A stretch of 8,111 nt of DNA. Source: Calditrichaceae bacterium (GTDB lineage: Bacteria > Calditrichota > Calditrichia > Calditrichales > Calditrichaceae). The notes below the pieces were generated by a model, which was given only the letters and a program-made list of their open reading frames with translations, ran no database searches and had not been told where the DNA came from. The stretch spans positions 1 to 8,111 of the forward strand of contig JANTFQ010000088.1 in the NCBI GenBank assembly GCA_024763405.1. The letters are read 5' to 3'. Positions 6,601-8,111 of the stretch are shown here, piece by piece. Numbering within the stretch: the stretch's first letter is position 1; each line of letters begins with the position of its first letter. The position numbers and the translations under genes were made by a program.

Positions 6601-6742
6601 ATTTCAAATCATTCATGTCCGATTGAAAGTGAAACCTTATCCAAGATTTAGGTTTTTGTTTCATTGAGATTTATTTAATTCTTGTTAATTGTGCTTTAAA
6701 ATTTTAGGTAACATTCAAAGTTTCAAAGCAGCAAATCTATTA

Positions 6743-7891
6743 TTAATTATTCTGCATAATTTCCGCCGGGTCCGTTACCGCTCCCCGCCAGGCTGGAATA
6801 ACAGCCGCCGTCAGATAGGGAACAGTTGAAATAATAAAAACAATAAAAACCGCCCCGGCAGAAAATGACGGTACTAAATGATAACTGGGATACAAACTGG
6901 ACCAGCCTATAAACAGCGGTTTCAGAAAAACGGCGTCAAAATAAAAAATATGTAAAAATCCCACTATTAAACCGACAAGGGTGGCAATGATGGAGAGGCA
7001 GAAGGATTCCCAGAACTTCAGCCATAGAATATCTTCCACCTGCCAGCCAATTCCCTTTAAAATTCCCAGTTCCCGTTTTTCATCGGCGCTTATGCCGGAG
7101 GCCCGTTCCCAGGCTAAAATAAGGAAGGCCAGCAACGGTATCAGGGCGCCAAACAAAAACAAGCCGCCTTTCCAGTTAAAAAGATAGGCGTAGGTATGCT
7201 GCAATTGTTCCCGTGTAGAAACGCGCAGACCCGGAATCATACGACTGATCTTCGCCGCAATATTCGCGCTTTCGGCTTCGTTGGTCACGCGGACGGCTAA
7301 ATCCGTTGCCTTTGTCCCTGGGATACCCAAAATTTTCCGGGCTGCCCGCGGATGCAGTACAATCAGGTCGCGGGTCAGGATATCGCTTTCCGCAGAAAAT
7401 GAAGCGCGTAGGGTAAAACCGTGCAATATCGAATTGGAATCCAGTAGCAGGAAACGCTCGCCGGGATTAACTGCGTGTGTTTCCAAATAGCCGCTGCCGC
7501 AGATTGCTTCTGTTTCGTTTAAAGGTTTTTTTAGAATTTGTGGAAGCAGCTTATTTGAAGCGGTAACCGTAAATACCGCGTTGGAAGGGGCATCGTAGTA
7601 GGAGCCCCAGATGCGGGGCAGGACTGCCTGCACCCCGCGCATTTTTCTTAGACTGTCGGCAATACTCAGAGGAATGGGTTCCAGCCGTCCGCCTGATATT
7701 TTTTGAACCCAGACTTCTGGTGCATCCTGCAGCATTGTCTGGGATTCCCGTAACAGGGATTGGGTTAAGAAAACGATGGAGGCAAATAAACCGGCGGCCA
7801 GGACATAAACCAGCAGCACGGCCACATTTTTCTTCCACCTGCGTAATATGGTTTGCAGCGCGTACTCTATCAAATTCAGCTGGCGTCTCAC
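6743..7891 (-). CDS. FtsX/MacB-type ABC transporter permease
   Basis: A 382-aa permease with four helices (about 23-43, 243-262, 296-317, 346-366). A periplasmic domain of about 200 residues lies between helix 1 and helix 2, the type VII ABC (MacB/LolC/FtsX) arrangement. The FtsX-family hallmark EKRELGILKGIGW (271-283) and a C-terminal DPAEIM are present. I place the start at GTG 7891, not at an upstream TTG at 8050. The GTG has a strong GGAGGG 6 nt before it, the product then begins RRQLNLIEYALQTILRRWKKN as FtsX proteins usually do, and the extra 53 codons of the longer reading would overlap the upstream gene's frame. The stop of the upstream gene overlaps the start as GTGA. The partner is the ATPase at 5549-6244. 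The substrate is not evident. Confidence 0.88.
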   Translation of the reverse strand: MRRQLNLIEYALQTILRRWKKNVAVLLVYVLAAGLFASIVFLTQSLLRESQTMLQDAPEVWVQKISGGRLEPIPLSIADSLRKMRGVQAVLPRIWGSYYDAPSNAVFTVTASNKLLPQILKKPLNETEAICGSGYLETHAVNPGERFLLLDSNSILHGFTLRASFSAESDILTRDLIVLHPRAARKILGIPGTKATDLAVRVTNEAESANIAAKISRMIPGLRVSTREQLQHTYAYLFNWKGGLFLFGALIPLLAFLILAWERASGISADEKRELGILKGIGWQVEDILWLKFWESFCLSIIATLVGLIVGFLHIFYFDAVFLKPLFIGWSSLYPSYHLVPSFSAGAVFIVFIISTVPYLTAAVIPAWRGAVTDPAEIMQNN

Positions 7892-8111
7892 TCTGCTCCC
7901 TCCAAGTTCCGGGGCAAAATAGCCGTAGAAGGAATTGTTAAAAAAGTGGAGGATGGAAAGCGGTCCAATCCACCGGGAAAATCCTGGAAAGGCGTCAGCA
8001 AATCCGGCAATGACGGACGGCGCGTATGCCGGGCTTCCGTCGTCAGGCAAAGATCCGTAAGCAGCAGGTCACGCGCAAGCTGTGTGTGCCCGGACAGGTT
8101 TTGACGATGTG
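7888..8111 (-). CDS. C-terminus of an unidentified protein, first in the ABC series (5' partial)
   Basis: A frame open from the right edge gives 73 codons and ends at TGA (7888-7890), overlapping the GTG of the permease by 4 bp (GTGA). It has no start codon in the window because the gene is cut. The visible sequence begins HRQNLSGHTQLARDLLL and ends ILPRNLEGAE. It is rich in Pro, Leu and Arg and soluble in character, with no membrane helix. The stop-start overlap and the Shine-Dalgarno sequence inside its last codons argue that it is real and co-translated with the permease. I do not recognise the family. It may be a periplasmic or cytoplasmic partner of the ABC system. Confidence 0.6.
   Translation of the reverse strand, partial: HRQNLSGHTQLARDLLLTDLCLTTEARHTRRPSLPDLLTPFQDFPGGLDRFPSSTFLTIPSTAILPRNLEGAE
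7898..7903 (-). promoter_or_regulatory. Ribosome binding site deciding the permease start
   Basis: GGAGGG with a 6-nt spacer to GTG at 7891 is the best ribosome site in the window. It selects the 382-aa product over the longer TTG-initiated reading. Confidence 0.75.

Larger units (their letters stand above)
6333..6633. repeat. Imperfect direct repeats flanking the repeat cluster
   Basis: The segments 6333-6362 and 6606-6633 share AAATCAT, TGTCCG and GTGAA blocks in the same order, about 23 of 28 aligned positions with a 2-nt gap. They flank the nested palindrome and the AT-rich palindrome. They may be copies of a dispersed repeat or scars of a composite insertion. Confidence 0.4.
6245..6742. 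other. 498-bp gap between ATPase and permease genes; repeats, no gene seen
   Basis: Both neighbours are on the minus strand. I see no credible ORF on either strand. The stretch contains an imperfect direct repeat (6333-6362 and 6606-6633), a nested palindrome (6393-6475), a small AT-rich palindrome (6524-6538) and a degraded AACCGCGAAGGG-type segment near 6559-6600. A promoter for the ATPase gene may lie here, but no pair of -35/-10 boxes stands out. Confidence 0.6.

Noticed and set aside
7892..8050. N-terminal extension of the permease from TTG at 8050
   Set aside because: There is a much better GTG with GGAGGG at 7891, the extension is unlike an FtsX N-terminus, and an alternative frame here ends exactly at the GTG.

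Overview
The window looks like chromosomal DNA of a Gram-negative bacterium of moderate GC content. Two genes encode proteins with Sec signal peptides, and one ABC system is of the MacB/Lol type, which works with an outer envelope. The secreted M14 peptidase and the DUF1460 protein resemble those of the Bacteroidota/Calditrichota/Ignavibacteria group. That placement is an inference from protein style, not from a marker gene.

Layout. (1) Positions 1-1278, plus strand: the 3' part of a YgfK-type flavin/iron-sulfur oxidoreductase. It lacks the central FAD/NADPH (GltD-like) module of YgfK and so has the domain plan of PreA. (2) Positions 1279-1820: a convergent intergenic region packed with palindromic repeats. 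It holds a nested 'CTCACCCCCT' palindrome, an 'ATTGCGAG'-type element, four copies of a TTGCTGAGCTAAAGGACATAA motif in alternating orientation, and a doubtful 45-codon ORF. (3) Positions 1821-8111, minus strand, transcribed from the right edge leftwards: an unidentified gene (C-terminus only, not preceded by a start in this window), an FtsX/MacB-type permease, a 498-bp repeat-bearing gap, an FtsE/LolD/MacB-type ATPase, an eight-helix membrane protein, a secreted M14 zinc carboxypeptidase, and a secreted DUF1460 (NlpC/P60-fold) cysteine hydrolase.

How the genes fit together. The minus-strand genes are tightly linked. The partial gene and the permease overlap by GTGA, the ATPase and the membrane protein overlap by 11 bp, and the peptidase's Shine-Dalgarno sequence sits on the membrane protein's stop codon. 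The likely product is an ABC envelope machine (permease plus ATPase) with an uncharacterised membrane partner. All four loop cysteines of that partner are predicted to face the periplasm. Two exported hydrolases that could act on peptides or peptidoglycan fragments are encoded downstream. The substrate is unknown. No rRNA, tRNA, CRISPR array or intact transposase gene was found.
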